From Candidatus Endomicrobiellum mastotermitis (GTDB lineage Bacteria > Elusimicrobiota > Endomicrobiia > Endomicrobiales > Endomicrobiaceae), in NCBI GenBank assembly GCA_031272445.1, contig JAISTT010000012.1, forward strand, positions 1-64,000: DNA of 64,000 nt, in the 5' to 3' direction. Position 1 is the first letter of the stretch. Every line of letters begins with the position of its first letter. Below the pieces are notes generated by a model that saw only the letters and a list, made by a program, of their open reading frames with translations, was not told where the DNA came from and did not search any database. A program made the translations under genes and the position numbers. Positions 29,354 to 38,811 of the stretch are shown piece by piece.

Positions 29354-29382
29354 ATTGTAGTAGAATAATTATGTAATGTCAA
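29354..29382 (-). promoter_or_regulatory. Consensus sigma70 promoter of the csp gene
   Basis: On the minus strand TTGACA and TACAAT are separated by 17 bases. The start would be near 29347, leaving a leader of about 88 bases. That leader contains a small inverted repeat CCGCTTTACGG just upstream of the ribosome binding site. Confidence 0.85.
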
Positions 29383-29431
29383 TATAATATAAGGCTGTAG
29401 ATAGAATATAATAAAGTAACAATAAGGAATT

Positions 29432-30499
29432 ATGAGAGACAAAATATCAAAGATATTAAATAACTATCAAACATGTGGCATACTCTTTACAAACAAAAAG
29501 GAAATTTTTTATGTCACTGGCGCAGAATTTGATGGATTTTGGCTTTTACTTTTAAAAAGCAAAATATACATAGTATGTCAGCGAATGATTAAAAGTCAAG
29601 TAAAAGAATATTTCAGCAAACAAGATATATATCAAGACATATATATTAAATATAAAGACTCGTCTTTCTATAAAATTGTTACAGAAATCTTAAAGCAAAA
29701 TAAAATAAGTACCTTATTAATTGACCCTAAATATATGAATGCAGTAGATTTTATATTAATAAACAAAAACTTAAATCATGAAAAAATTAGCGTTGTAAAA
29801 AAAATAGATATTTTAAATAACATTAGATTAGTAAAAAACATAAATGAAATTAAAAATTTAAAGAAAGCTTGCCAGATCGCGTCACAAATATGCAATACAA
29901 TTAAATATGAATTAAAACCAGGTTTAAGCGAACTCGATATTCATTACAAAATACTTGAATTATTCGCCAGAAATCGAGTAATAGAGAGTTTTAGTCCTAT
30001 AGTAGCTTCAGGAATAAACTCTGCTAACCCACATCATAAAAGTTCAAATCGTAAAATAGCTGAAAATGACATAGTAGTCATAGATATTGGCTGCATATAT
30101 AATAATTATTGTTCAGATTTAACACGCACTTATTTTTTGGGAAAACCTCACAACAATAGTCATAAAAAAGTTTGGAGTATCGTAAAAAATTCCCAAAATG
30201 CAGTTTTAAAAAAAATAAAATCAGGACTCCCAATATCATGGGCAGACAAGACAGCAAGAAACATTATAGAAGCAGCAGGATATAAAGAAAATTTTATTCA
30301 CAGTACTGGTCACGGAATAGGTATAGAAATTCATGAAACACCTTCATTAACGTCAAACACCAAAGGTGTTTTTTTGACACACATGACAGTCACAGTGGAA
30401 CCAGGCATATATATTGAACGTGAATTTGGTGTAAGAATTGAAGACACAATATTAATAAAAAAAAATGACTGTGAAGTCCTAACCTCAGCAGAATATTAA
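29432..30499 (+). CDS. M24 family Xaa-Pro aminopeptidase/dipeptidase
   Basis: A 355-residue creatinase-fold metallopeptidase. The N-terminal domain (about 1-125) is followed by the pita-bread catalytic domain. Its five metal ligands are visible: Asp in VIDIGCIYNNYCSDLTRTY (two Asp), His in STGHGIGIEIHE, Glu in VEPGIYIE and Glu in GVRIEDT. It removes N-terminal residues before proline or cleaves X-Pro dipeptides; which one is not clear. An AAGGA ribosome binding site is present. efp follows after 16 bases, the common pepP/pepQ-efp pairing. Confidence 0.92.
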   Translation: MRDKISKILNNYQTCGILFTNKKEIFYVTGAEFDGFWLLLLKSKIYIVCQRMIKSQVKEYFSKQDIYQDIYIKYKDSSFYKIVTEILKQNKISTLLIDPKYMNAVDFILINKNLNHEKISVVKKIDILNNIRLVKNINEIKNLKKACQIASQICNTIKYELKPGLSELDIHYKILELFARNRVIESFSPIVASGINSANPHHKSSNRKIAENDIVVIDIGCIYNNYCSDLTRTYFLGKPHNNSHKKVWSIVKNSQNAVLKKIKSGLPISWADKTARNIIEAAGYKENFIHSTGHGIGIEIHETPSLTSNTKGVFLTHMTVTVEPGIYIEREFGVRIEDTILIKKNDCEVLTSAEY

Positions 30500-30515
30500 A
30501 CTTGGAGATATATTA

Positions 30516-31073
30516 ATGATATCAACATCAAATTTTAAAAATAATCTTAATATCTTAGTTGATAGAGAACCTTATCAGATTATCTGGTTTCAAAACCATA
30601 AGCCTGGTAAAGGTGGTGCCGTTATGCGTGTAAAGCTCAAACATCTTAAAAAAGGAAGTATTATTGAACGCACTTTTAAATCAGGAGAAAAATTTAAGAT
30701 GTTAACCATTACAAGACAGAAAAAACAATTTTTGTATAAAGAAGGTAAAAACTATAACTTTATGGATATGAATACTTATGAGCAAGTAACAATTTCTCAA
30801 GAAATTCTAGGAGAATCAATAAATTTTCTCAAAGAAAACCTTGAAGTTGATACAATATATCTTGAAAGCGAACTTATAGGTATAGAATTACCTATAATAA
30901 TGGTAATGACAATAACAGAAGCGGACCCTGGAATTAAGGGCGACTCTGTTTCCAACATGACAAAAATAGCTAAACTTGAAACTGGGACTAGTATCCGAGT
31001 ACCTCTTTTTATTAAAGAAGGCGACAAAATAAAAGTTGATACAAGAACTGGAGAGTATGTAGAAAGAGTATAA
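30516..31073 (+). CDS. efp: Elongation factor P
   Basis: A 185-residue three-domain EF-P that relieves ribosome stalling at polyproline runs. The tip loop KPGKGGA carries Lys32 at the site modified in EpmA-dependent organisms. An Arg, as in EarP-dependent species, is absent. No epmA or epmB is in the window, so whether the Lys is modified is unknown. GGAGA is the ribosome binding site. Confidence 0.96.
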   Translation: MISTSNFKNNLNILVDREPYQIIWFQNHKPGKGGAVMRVKLKHLKKGSIIERTFKSGEKFKMLTITRQKKQFLYKEGKNYNFMDMNTYEQVTISQEILGESINFLKENLEVDTIYLESELIGIELPIIMVMTITEADPGIKGDSVSNMTKIAKLETGTSIRVPLFIKEGDKIKVDTRTGEYVERV

Positions 31074-31181
31074 ATTATAAGTTTAAAACTCATTTAGAAT
31101 AAAAAAAAAGTAGCAGAACGATACACACAAAAGCTTAACTCAAAAATTATTATGTTTTTAATATGAAGCATTGAGGTAAAA

Positions 31182-31625
31182 ATGAATCCACAAAAAATTA
31201 AAGAGTTTCTAAAATCAATTAAAGATACAGATATTGAAGAAATGCGATATCAAAGTGAGGAAGATTTCCTTTATTTTAAAAAAAGCAATGTGACTGTGCC
31301 TATACCTATGGCATCATCAGTAGAAAATGAAATTATCATAAAAGAAGAAAAAAAAGAGAGAGAAAAACTTGCACTAATTTCTATTAAATCAACAATGGTA
31401 GGCACGTTTATAAACGTGCAAAACAACAATAAACTTCCATTAGTTAAAGAGGGGGATAATATAGTTATCGGACAAAAAATAGGACAAATCGAAGCGATGA
31501 AAATTATTAAAGATGTGTACTCTAATGCCAAAGGCAAAGTACTAAAAGTTTTAGTGTCAAACGGTCAAGCTGTTGAATATGGGCAAGAATTGTTTTTGGT
31601 AGATAATATAAGCGACAACAAATAA
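31182..31625 (+). CDS. accB: Acetyl-CoA carboxylase biotin carboxyl carrier protein AccB
   Basis: A 147-residue BCCP. The C-terminal biotinyl domain (about 70-145) has the biotin-accepting Lys107 in IEAMKIIKD, and a flexible, charged linker lies before it. It carries carboxybiotin from AccC to the carboxyltransferase. accC follows after 63 bases; accA and accD are not in the window. It is 108 bases after efp, in the efp-accB-accC order seen in many bacteria. Confidence 0.95.
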   Translation: MNPQKIKEFLKSIKDTDIEEMRYQSEEDFLYFKKSNVTVPIPMASSVENEIIIKEEKKEREKLALISIKSTMVGTFINVQNNNKLPLVKEGDNIVIGQKIGQIEAMKIIKDVYSNAKGKVLKVLVSNGQAVEYGQELFLVDNISDNK

Positions 31626-31688
31626 GGTAAAATTATAGTGTACTTTTTAAATGAAAATTTCAAACTGTAGCTGTAAATAGGAGATAAA

Positions 31689-33041
31689 ATGTTTGAAAAA
31701 ATTCTAATTGCTAATAGAGGAGAAATAGCTTGTAGAGTTATAAGAGCTTGCAGAGAATTAGGTATTAAAACTGTTGCTATACATTCAGAAGTCGACAGAG
31801 AAAGCATGCATGTAAAACTTGCAGATAAAGCTATTTGCGTTGGCAATGCGAACGCCTCTGAAAGCTATCTAAATATTCCTAGTATTATAGCAGCTGCAGA
31901 AATTTCAGGAGCAGATGCAATCCACCCAGGATATGGGTTCTTAGCTGAAAATACTTATTTTGCGGAAGTTTGTGAAACTTGTGGACTTAAATTCGTAGGA
32001 CCTTCAAAAAAAGCAATAGAACAAATGGGTGATAAAATCACAGCTATAAAACTTATGAAAAAATCAGGTGTTCCAGTAATTCCTGGCTCAGAAGGACCAG
32101 TTAACATCAATGATTCAAGAATTTTTGCTATGGCAAAAAAAATAGGCTATCCTATCATTATTAAAGCAAGTACAGGTGGAGGCGGAAAAGGTATGAGAAT
32201 AGTTGTATCCGAGGAAACACTCCAGAATTCTATAGTTACAGCACAAACAGAAGCAAAAGCCGCTTTTGGAAACTCCGACGTATACATGGAAAAATACATA
32301 GAAGACCCTCATCATATAGAATTTCAAGTACTCGCAGATAAGTATGGGAAAACTGCTTATCTACCAGAAAGAGATTGTTCTATACAAAGACGACATCAGA
32401 AACTTCTTGAAGAGAGTCCATCTCCATTAATAGGTAGTGCCTTGAGAAAAAAAATGGGTAAAGCAGCAAGAAATGCTGCTGCATCTATAAAATACACTAC
32501 TGTAGGCACAGTAGAATTTTTATTGGATAAAAGGGGCAATTTTTATTTTATGGAAATGAATACCAGAATTCAAGTGGAACACCCAGTAACTGAAATGCTT
32601 ACAGGTATAGATCTCGTAAAAGAACAAATAAAACTTGCTGCTGGTGAAAAGCTTTCAATTGACTCTGAAAAAATCAAAATTTTTGGACATGCTATAGAGT
32701 GCAGAATAAATGCTGAAGATCCTGACAGAGATTTTATCCCATCACCAGGGAAAATTGGTAAACTATTTTTGCCAGGAGGACCTGGTATAAGATTAGACAC
32801 TCATGTTTATTCTGGGTATACAATACCTCCTTTCTACGACAGCTTAATCGTAAAAGTTATAGCCCTTGGTAAAAATAGAGAAGAAGCTATCGTAAAAATG
32901 CAAAGAGCATTAGGAGAAGTTGAAATTGAAGGCATTAAAAATACTTCTTCTCTTCATAGCAAAATTATGGCGAATGAAAAGTTTAGAAGTGGCAGCGTCA
33001 ATACAGCTTTTCTTCCAAAACATATTTTTGGAAAACAATAA
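31689..33041 (+). CDS. accC: Acetyl-CoA carboxylase biotin carboxylase AccC
   Basis: A 450-residue ATP-grasp biotin carboxylase of standard length. It has the N-terminal EKILIANRGEIACRVIRACRELG, the Gly-rich ATP lid ASTGGGGKGMR, the catalytic EMNTRIQVEHPVTEM and the C-terminal DSLIVKVIALG. It carboxylates biotin on AccB to begin fatty-acid synthesis. AGGAG is a good ribosome binding site. Confidence 0.97.
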   Translation: MFEKILIANRGEIACRVIRACRELGIKTVAIHSEVDRESMHVKLADKAICVGNANASESYLNIPSIIAAAEISGADAIHPGYGFLAENTYFAEVCETCGLKFVGPSKKAIEQMGDKITAIKLMKKSGVPVIPGSEGPVNINDSRIFAMAKKIGYPIIIKASTGGGGKGMRIVVSEETLQNSIVTAQTEAKAAFGNSDVYMEKYIEDPHHIEFQVLADKYGKTAYLPERDCSIQRRHQKLLEESPSPLIGSALRKKMGKAARNAAASIKYTTVGTVEFLLDKRGNFYFMEMNTRIQVEHPVTEMLTGIDLVKEQIKLAAGEKLSIDSEKIKIFGHAIECRINAEDPDRDFIPSPGKIGKLFLPGGPGIRLDTHVYSGYTIPPFYDSLIVKVIALGKNREEAIVKMQRALGEVEIEGIKNTSSLHSKIMANEKFRSGSVNTAFLPKHIFGKQ

Positions 33042-33068
33042 ATAAATTTTTAAATATAAACTAAGTAA

Positions 33069-33647
33069 ATGACTACCAAAGAACTCATTAAAAGTCTCAT
33101 AAGTGACAGTATTGAAGTAAAAAAAGAAATGCTTAACCCTAAGCAGATTGAATATATTTACAATGTTGCAAATAAAATTGTTGAAACCTACAAAAACGAC
33201 AAAAAAACAATTATTTGTGGCAACGGTGGTTCTGCTGCAGATGCTTTACATTTTGCCACTGAAATAGTTGTAAGGTTCGAAAAAAATAGAAAAGCTGCTG
33301 CTTCCATCGCTTTATCTGGGAATGTAGCAACAATAACTGCTATTGGCAACGATTTAGGTTATGAATTCATTTTTAGTCGTCAGCTTGAAGCTTTTGCGAA
33401 AAATGGTGACGTCTTCATAGCCATATCAACAAGTGGAAATTCGTTGAATATCATAAAAGCTTTGAAAGTAGCAAAAAAATTAGGCATATTTAAGATAGGT
33501 ATGACAAATTCTGAAGGTGGAAAGATGAAAGATATGTGTGATTTATGTTACTGTGCTCCAACAAAAATCACAGCTAGAGCTCAGGAATGCCACATACTTT
33601 TAATGCATATTATCGCAAAAATTATTGAAGAAAAAAATTTTAATTAG
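33069..33647 (+). CDS. gmhA: Sedoheptulose-7-phosphate isomerase GmhA
   Basis: A 192-residue SIS-domain enzyme making D-glycero-D-manno-heptose 7-phosphate, the first step to LPS heptose. It shows ICGNGGSAADALHFATEIVVRFE, then ISTSGNSLNIIKAL and the C-terminal AQECHILLMHIIA with the metal His. It pairs with gmhB at 58472. It begins 27 bases after accC with no clear ribosome binding site, so may depend on upstream translation. DiaA-like SIS proteins are similar but lack this full motif set. Confidence 0.92.
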   Translation: MTTKELIKSLISDSIEVKKEMLNPKQIEYIYNVANKIVETYKNDKKTIICGNGGSAADALHFATEIVVRFEKNRKAAASIALSGNVATITAIGNDLGYEFIFSRQLEAFAKNGDVFIAISTSGNSLNIIKALKVAKKLGIFKIGMTNSEGGKMKDMCDLCYCAPTKITARAQECHILLMHIIAKIIEEKNFN

Positions 33648-33680
33648 CTTTCCTTTTCAAAATAAGGTTAAAAATCCAAA

Positions 33681-35051
33681 CTAAAGTTTCAAAATCTTAA
33701 TTGCAGATTCAATAGTTTCTACTCCAACTAAATCTATCTTGCCTTTATATAATAAGTTCTTTAAATTACCACTCGGTATTATTGCTTTTTTAAAACCAAG
33801 TTTTTCTGCTTCAAAAATTCGTTCTGCCGCAAGTACTACAGAACGAATCTCACCAGAAAGACCAACTTCCCCAAAAACCATTAAATCTTTAGGGCAAACA
33901 AAACCTAAACTCGCAGACATTATGGAGCAAGCAACCGACAAATCTAAAGAAGTTTCTTTTATCCTCACACCACCCGCAATATTTACAAAAACATCTTGCA
34001 TTCCAAAAGATAGACTTAACCTCTTTTCTAGAACCGCTATAAGGATAGTAACACGGTTTGCATCATACCCAGAAACCATTCTACGTGGTAGCCCAAACAC
34101 AGTTCTTGAAGTAAGAGCTTGAACTTCTAAAAGAAAAGGTCTTGTTCCTTCAATCGAAACTGTTACAATATTTCCAGCAGTATTTAAGGTGCGCTCTCCT
34201 AGAAAAATGCGCGAAGGATTAGAAATTTCAGAAAGACCCCATGAATTCATCTCAAAAATCCCAATTTCACTTGTAGGTCCAAATCTGTTCTTATAAACCC
34301 TTAAAATCCTATATGTATGCTGACGTTCATTTTCAAAATATAACACAGTATCTACAATATGCTCCAAAACCCTAGGACCAGCCAAATCACCTTCTTTTGT
34401 GATATGACCTAAAAGAAATACAGTAATATTCTTAGACTTTGCTAGTCTCAATAATTCCGCTGCTGTTTCACGCACTTGTCCAACTGTACCCGGAGCACTT
34501 GAAAGCTCAGGATGATAAGTTGTTTGGATTGAATCTACAACTAAAAATTTAGGTTCTATTTTATCTATAACAGCTATAATGTTTAAAAGATTTGTTTCAG
34601 AAACTAAAAAAATATTATCCTTTTTTATCTTAAGACGTTCAGCACGCGATTTAACTTGCGAGAGAGACTCTTCACCAGATACATAAAGAACTTTATTTTC
34701 ATCACTCAGAGCACTTGATATATGTAACATCAGCGTAGACTTGCCGATTCCAGGTGCACCACCTAAAAGTATTAAAGAACCGGGAACGATACCTCCTCCC
34801 ATTACATTATCAAATTCTTTTATTGCAGTCTGATATCTTAAAAAATCTTTAACTGAAATATCATTCAACTTTAAAACTTCAGATGAAAAACCTGTAAATT
34901 GTTTAGATATGAAATACGACTTTTGACTAGACACTGAAAATTTTTCTTCCGTGAAACTATTCCATACTCCACAAGACGGACATTTACCAAGCCATTGAGC
35001 AGAATCGTATCCACATTGCTGACATAAAAACTTACTTTTTTGCTTTTTCAT
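33681..35051 (-). CDS. radA: DNA repair protein RadA
   Basis: A 456-residue RecA-like branch-migration ATPase. The N-terminal zinc finger is CxxC-x10-CxxC (Cys10, Cys13, Cys24, Cys27). Walker A is GAPGIGKST, the RadA-specific KNRFG motif is present, and the C-terminal third is the Lon-protease-like domain (VFVNIAGGVRI). No neighbour is close on its strand: 355 bases lie between it and alr. Confidence 0.96.
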   Translation of the reverse strand: MKKQKSKFLCQQCGYDSAQWLGKCPSCGVWNSFTEEKFSVSSQKSYFISKQFTGFSSEVLKLNDISVKDFLRYQTAIKEFDNVMGGGIVPGSLILLGGAPGIGKSTLMLHISSALSDENKVLYVSGEESLSQVKSRAERLKIKKDNIFLVSETNLLNIIAVIDKIEPKFLVVDSIQTTYHPELSSAPGTVGQVRETAAELLRLAKSKNITVFLLGHITKEGDLAGPRVLEHIVDTVLYFENERQHTYRILRVYKNRFGPTSEIGIFEMNSWGLSEISNPSRIFLGERTLNTAGNIVTVSIEGTRPFLLEVQALTSRTVFGLPRRMVSGYDANRVTILIAVLEKRLSLSFGMQDVFVNIAGGVRIKETSLDLSVACSIMSASLGFVCPKDLMVFGEVGLSGEIRSVVLAAERIFEAEKLGFKKAIIPSGNLKNLLYKGKIDLVGVETIESAIKILKL

Positions 35052-35406
35052 TCATACAAATTTAAACATATTCCCTAAGCACATGCTAAAAGACTATAGA
35101 TTAAATAAACTAAAAACATTTATTTTACAAAAACAAATAGAATTACTTTCTAACAATAATAGGTCAATAGCAAATACATATTATATATATTAAGAGTTGT
35201 AACCCTACCAACGCTTTTCAACCATGAAATAATAACCTTAAATAACGTTTTCTCTTACTCATCCTTTCAGAAAAAGACTATAACTTATATTTCACATTTT
35301 CCTTAAACACAACACTTTCCCCCTTAATTTTTAACTTGCTTAAAGTTTACAACTTTAATTGTAATTCTTTTAAACTCTTTTATAAATCTTCACTCTCCTC
35401 TAATCA
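35052..35406. other. 355-bp spacer without a recognised gene
   Basis: Reading both strands gives only short frames broken by stops. On the minus strand a stretch around 35200-35330 reads as a few basic segments (for example MSKRKRYLRLL) split by stops, which could be a decayed small gene. I cannot name it. Confidence 0.5.
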
Positions 35407-36585
35407 TCATACTATAATCCTGGGAATACGCGCAGATATATTACACGTGATCTCATAATTTATAGTATTTTGTATTTTTGCAATCTCATCAACCTTTATA
35501 TGTTCTTTACCTTGCATTCCTACTAACACAACCTCATCACCAATCGCAACATCCTTTATTCTAGTTACATCTACCATTGTCATACTCATTGTTATTCTTC
35601 CGACAATAGGACAGCGTTTCCCACGCACCAAAACGTCTGCTTTATTAGACAACAATCTACTATAACCATCATGATAGCCAACAGGTATTGTAGCAATAAT
35701 AGACACTCTATTCGTAACAAAAGCTCTACCATAACTCACACAAAATCCAGATGGAACTTTTTTCAAAAATGCTATTCTCGTTTTCCACGATAGAACAGGC
35801 TTAACTTTTAAAAATCTTTCTGAAAATTTAAAAGGTGTAAGTCCGTAAAGTCCTAACCCTGGACGTACCATATCAAGATGTGTACGCTTACTTTTAAACA
35901 ATGCCGCCGAATTCGCGGCATGAGCAATGAATTTTAACCCAAGATTTGCACGTGCAAATTTAACAATCTTAGTAAAAGTATTAAGTTGTAACTGCGTAAA
36001 AAGAGGATCAGTATCTGCAACAGCAAAATGAGTGTACATACCAGTCATACTCACCTTATTACTCTGTGCAATTTTTTGTAGTACTGAATATGCAGTTTCA
36101 GACAACGATCCAATTCTTCCCATACCAGTATCTACCTTAAAATGAAAACCAACTCTTTTATTTAATTTCGTTGCTAAACTTTCTAAACTTGTAAACTCAG
36201 ATATTTTAGAAATTGTAGAGGTTAAAGAATGTGCTAGCGCAACTTGAAAATTCTCATAAGGGAAAACATTCTCTAAAATCAAAATATTACCTTTTATGCC
36301 TGCTTCTCTAAGAATTATACCCTCTTCAAGTGAAGAAACAGCAATCCAAGCTACACCTGCTTCTTGAGCTTCACTAGCAAGCGCGACAGCTCCATGGCCA
36401 TAAGCATCAGATTTTATAACAGCCATAATCTTAGTATCTTTTGCGATATGCTCTTTTATTTTTTTCAAATTGAAATGGAAATCACTCTTATCAATTTCTA
36501 CCCAGTTTTGTCTAAAAAAAATTGCTTGTTTCGTCTTACTTAATCCAGTACTTGAAGATAGTTTAACAGACAACTGTTTATCCAT
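35407..36585 (-). CDS. alr: Alanine racemase
   Basis: A 392-residue PLP enzyme that makes D-alanine for peptidoglycan. The PLP Lys58 is in MAVIKSDAYGHGA, and the catalytic Tyr of the other subunit is in CVSYGRAFV. The first ~25 residues (Ser/Thr/Lys-rich) are longer than in most Alr proteins. GAGGGA gives a good ribosome binding site, so the start is kept. It follows dnaB by 6 bases, so it ends the rpsF-ssb-rpsR-rplI-dnaB-alr string. Confidence 0.96.
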   Translation of the reverse strand: MDKQLSVKLSSSTGLSKTKQAIFFRQNWVEIDKSDFHFNLKKIKEHIAKDTKIMAVIKSDAYGHGAVALASEAQEAGVAWIAVSSLEEGIILREAGIKGNILILENVFPYENFQVALAHSLTSTISKISEFTSLESLATKLNKRVGFHFKVDTGMGRIGSLSETAYSVLQKIAQSNKVSMTGMYTHFAVADTDPLFTQLQLNTFTKIVKFARANLGLKFIAHAANSAALFKSKRTHLDMVRPGLGLYGLTPFKFSERFLKVKPVLSWKTRIAFLKKVPSGFCVSYGRAFVTNRVSIIATIPVGYHDGYSRLLSNKADVLVRGKRCPIVGRITMSMTMVDVTRIKDVAIGDEVVLVGMQGKEHIKVDEIAKIQNTINYEITCNISARIPRIIV

Positions 36586-36591
36586 TAATAA

Positions 36592-37986
36592 TTATCCCTC
36601 TCTTAGAGATTCATCAGAAAATTTCATATACTCACCTTCAAAAACTAAATTTATTTCTCCCGTTGGACCGTTTCTCTGTTTCCCCAATATAAGCGTCGCT
36701 TTTTTTTGCACTTCAGAATCTTCCCTATTGTAGTATCCTTCCCTATAAAGCATCACAACTATATCAGCATCCTGTTCTATTGCACCAGAATCTCGCAAAT
36801 CAGAAAGCTGTGGCTTACTATCTTTCCTTCCTCTATCTTCAGTTCTCCTTGAAAGCTGTGACAAAACAAGAACTGGAACATCTAAATCCTTCGCTAAAGC
36901 TTTGAGAGATCTAGAAATATCAGCAACTTCTTGTTGGCGAGATTCAAATTTTCTATTTGAAGAAGCACTTATAAATTGAATATAATCTATTATTATTAAG
37001 GCAAGTCTTGTATTCTTTGCTTTAAGTTCCGCTGCAAGCTTTCTTGCTCTAATTCTTAGTTCTACAACGCTTATATTAGAATCATCATCAATAAAAATAG
37101 GAGCCTCAGCAATTTTTTCTGCAGCAGTCGTAAGTTTTGGCCAATCTGTACTATTATATTGTCCATTTCTCAACTTTATAGCATTAACTCTGGCTAAAGA
37201 GGCCAGAAATCTAAACATCAATGCTTCCCGCTTCATTTCTAATGAAAAAATGGCAATAGGGTTCTTTTTCACTACGGCCACATGTTCTGCAATATTTAAG
37301 GCAAACGCAGTCTTACCCATAGATGGACGCGCTGCTAGAATTATAAGTTCAGACGGATGAAACCCTGTAGTTTTAGAATCAAAATCTACAAACCCTGTAG
37401 AAAGTCCAGAAACTCTTCTTGGATCGGAATGTAATCTTTCAAGATTGTCCAACATAGGCCTTACAAGCTTAGAAACAGCTGAAAAACCTTTTACAACACC
37501 TTTACGCTGTGAAACATTAAATAAAACTGCTTGCGATTTATCTAATATTTCTTCAGGACTATCTTGTTCTTTAAAAGAATCTTCAACTATTGTAGTTCCA
37601 GCACTAATAAGTTGCCTTAATATTGATTTATCGCGTATAATAGAAGCATAAGACTCCACATTTGCAGCAGTTTGTACTGAATTAATCAAATTCGCAAGGT
37701 AAGATGCTCCGCCTATCTTATCAAATATTTTCTTTTTCCTAAGAGCCTCAGAAACAGTTAATATATCCACTACCTGATTTAATGAATAAAGCTCATAAAT
37801 TGTTGAAAAAATTTGTCTATTCGTGTCGTTGTAAAAATCACTTTCATTTATTATGTCTATAACTTTTAGTATAGCTTCCTTTTCTATAAGCATCCCACCC
37901 AACGCAGCCTTTTCCATATCTATAGACTGAGGCGGAACTTTAAAAGTATCAGGCACTTTGTTAGAATTAAGATTATTCTTTTTCAC
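36592..37986 (-). CDS. dnaB: Replicative DNA helicase DnaB
   Basis: A 464-residue hexameric helicase. The N-terminal primase-interacting domain (DMEKAALGGMLIEKEAI) is joined to a RecA-like motor with Walker A RPSMGKTAFALN, Walker B ALIIIDYIQFI, and SDLRDSGAIEQDADIV. There is no intein. It overlaps rplI by 14 bases, the rplI-dnaB order being widespread in bacteria. Confidence 0.98.
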   Translation of the reverse strand: MKKNNLNSNKVPDTFKVPPQSIDMEKAALGGMLIEKEAILKVIDIINESDFYNDTNRQIFSTIYELYSLNQVVDILTVSEALRKKKIFDKIGGASYLANLINSVQTAANVESYASIIRDKSILRQLISAGTTIVEDSFKEQDSPEEILDKSQAVLFNVSQRKGVVKGFSAVSKLVRPMLDNLERLHSDPRRVSGLSTGFVDFDSKTTGFHPSELIILAARPSMGKTAFALNIAEHVAVVKKNPIAIFSLEMKREALMFRFLASLARVNAIKLRNGQYNSTDWPKLTTAAEKIAEAPIFIDDDSNISVVELRIRARKLAAELKAKNTRLALIIIDYIQFISASSNRKFESRQQEVADISRSLKALAKDLDVPVLVLSQLSRRTEDRGRKDSKPQLSDLRDSGAIEQDADIVVMLYREGYYNREDSEVQKKATLILGKQRNGPTGEINLVFEGEYMKFSDESLREG

Positions 37987-38422
37987 TTATAACAGAAAGC
38001 TTTGTTTTTGCAATAACTTCTGGATGAAGTCTAACATTTATCTCATAATCACCTATTTCCTTTATACCACTAGAAAGGAATATATCGTGTTTTTTTATCT
38101 CAAAACCACCATTGTTGAAAATCTTCGCAAGATTTAAAGCAGTAATAGAACCAAAGACTTTACCATTTTCGCTAATTTTAACTTTTACAACAAATTTTGA
38201 AGTCTCCAACTTAGAAGCAATTTTTTTCGCTTTATCTATCAATTCTTCTCTTTGCTTTTCAAGCTGTATTCTCTCTCTTTCCCAAATTTTAAGATTCCGA
38301 ACATTTGCTTCCATAACAAGATTCTTAGGGACAAGGTAGTTCCTAGCAAAACCGGCTGCAACATTTTTAATTTCACCTTGCCGTCCAACATTAGTAATAT
38401 CAGATCTTAATATAACTTTCAT
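37973..38422 (-). CDS. rplI: 50S ribosomal protein bL9
   Basis: A 149-residue L9 with the N-terminal KVILRSDITNVGRQGEI...VAAGFARNYLVPK rRNA-binding domain, the long charged connecting helix (residues 40-75), and the C-terminal domain. It overlaps dnaB by 14 bases. It lies 66 bases after rpsR. Confidence 0.97.
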   Translation of the reverse strand: MKVILRSDITNVGRQGEIKNVAAGFARNYLVPKNLVMEANVRNLKIWERERIQLEKQREELIDKAKKIASKLETSKFVVKVKISENGKVFGSITALNLAKIFNNGGFEIKKHDIFLSSGIKEIGDYEINVRLHPEVIAKTKLSVISEKE

Positions 38423-38488
38423 TTCTCCTCCGACGTACTCTCCTTATCCATCATTCTCAACAGTCTTATAAAAATCTCCTAATTTTAA

Positions 38489-38794
38489 TTAATTCGCTGT
38501 AAACGGCAAAAGAGCAAGCATTCTCGCCCTTTTAATTGACTTACCAAGCTTTCTCTGATGTTTCGCACATGTACCAGTTACACGCCCTGAAAGTATTTTA
38601 CCCTTCTCAGTTGTAAACACACGGAGTGAACTCACATTTTTATAATCTATTTCAAGTTTATCTGCGCAGAAGCGACAAACTTTTCTCCTTATTGGACCGT
38701 TCTTTCTAAATCTCCCGTTCACTAAACGTCCTTGATTATTAATTGAAGAATTTTTATACCTTCCCTGTAATTCAGGTTTCTTTATAAACGCCAT
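38489..38794 (-). CDS. rpsR: 30S ribosomal protein bS18, long zinc-type form
   Basis: At 101 residues it is longer than the ~75 of E. coli S18, mostly by a basic N-terminal extension. The core [18 protein letters not shown] and the C-terminal [11 protein letters not shown] are clear. Cys40, Cys43, Cys76 and His79 (CxxC...CxxH) form a likely zinc site of the C+ class. The C- class, as in E. coli, lacks most of these. Confidence 0.96.
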   Translation of the reverse strand: MAFIKKPELQGRYKNSSINNQGRLVNGRFRKNGPIRRKVCRFCADKLEIDYKNVSSLRVFTTEKGKILSGRVTGTCAKHQRKLGKSIKRARMLALLPFTAN

Positions 38795-38811
38795 TTTTTT
38801 CTCCTAATCTG

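Noticed and set aside
33739..34122. 127-codon open frame opposite radA
   Set aside because: It is antisense to the well-conserved Lon-like domain of radA, with no own ribosome binding site or domain.
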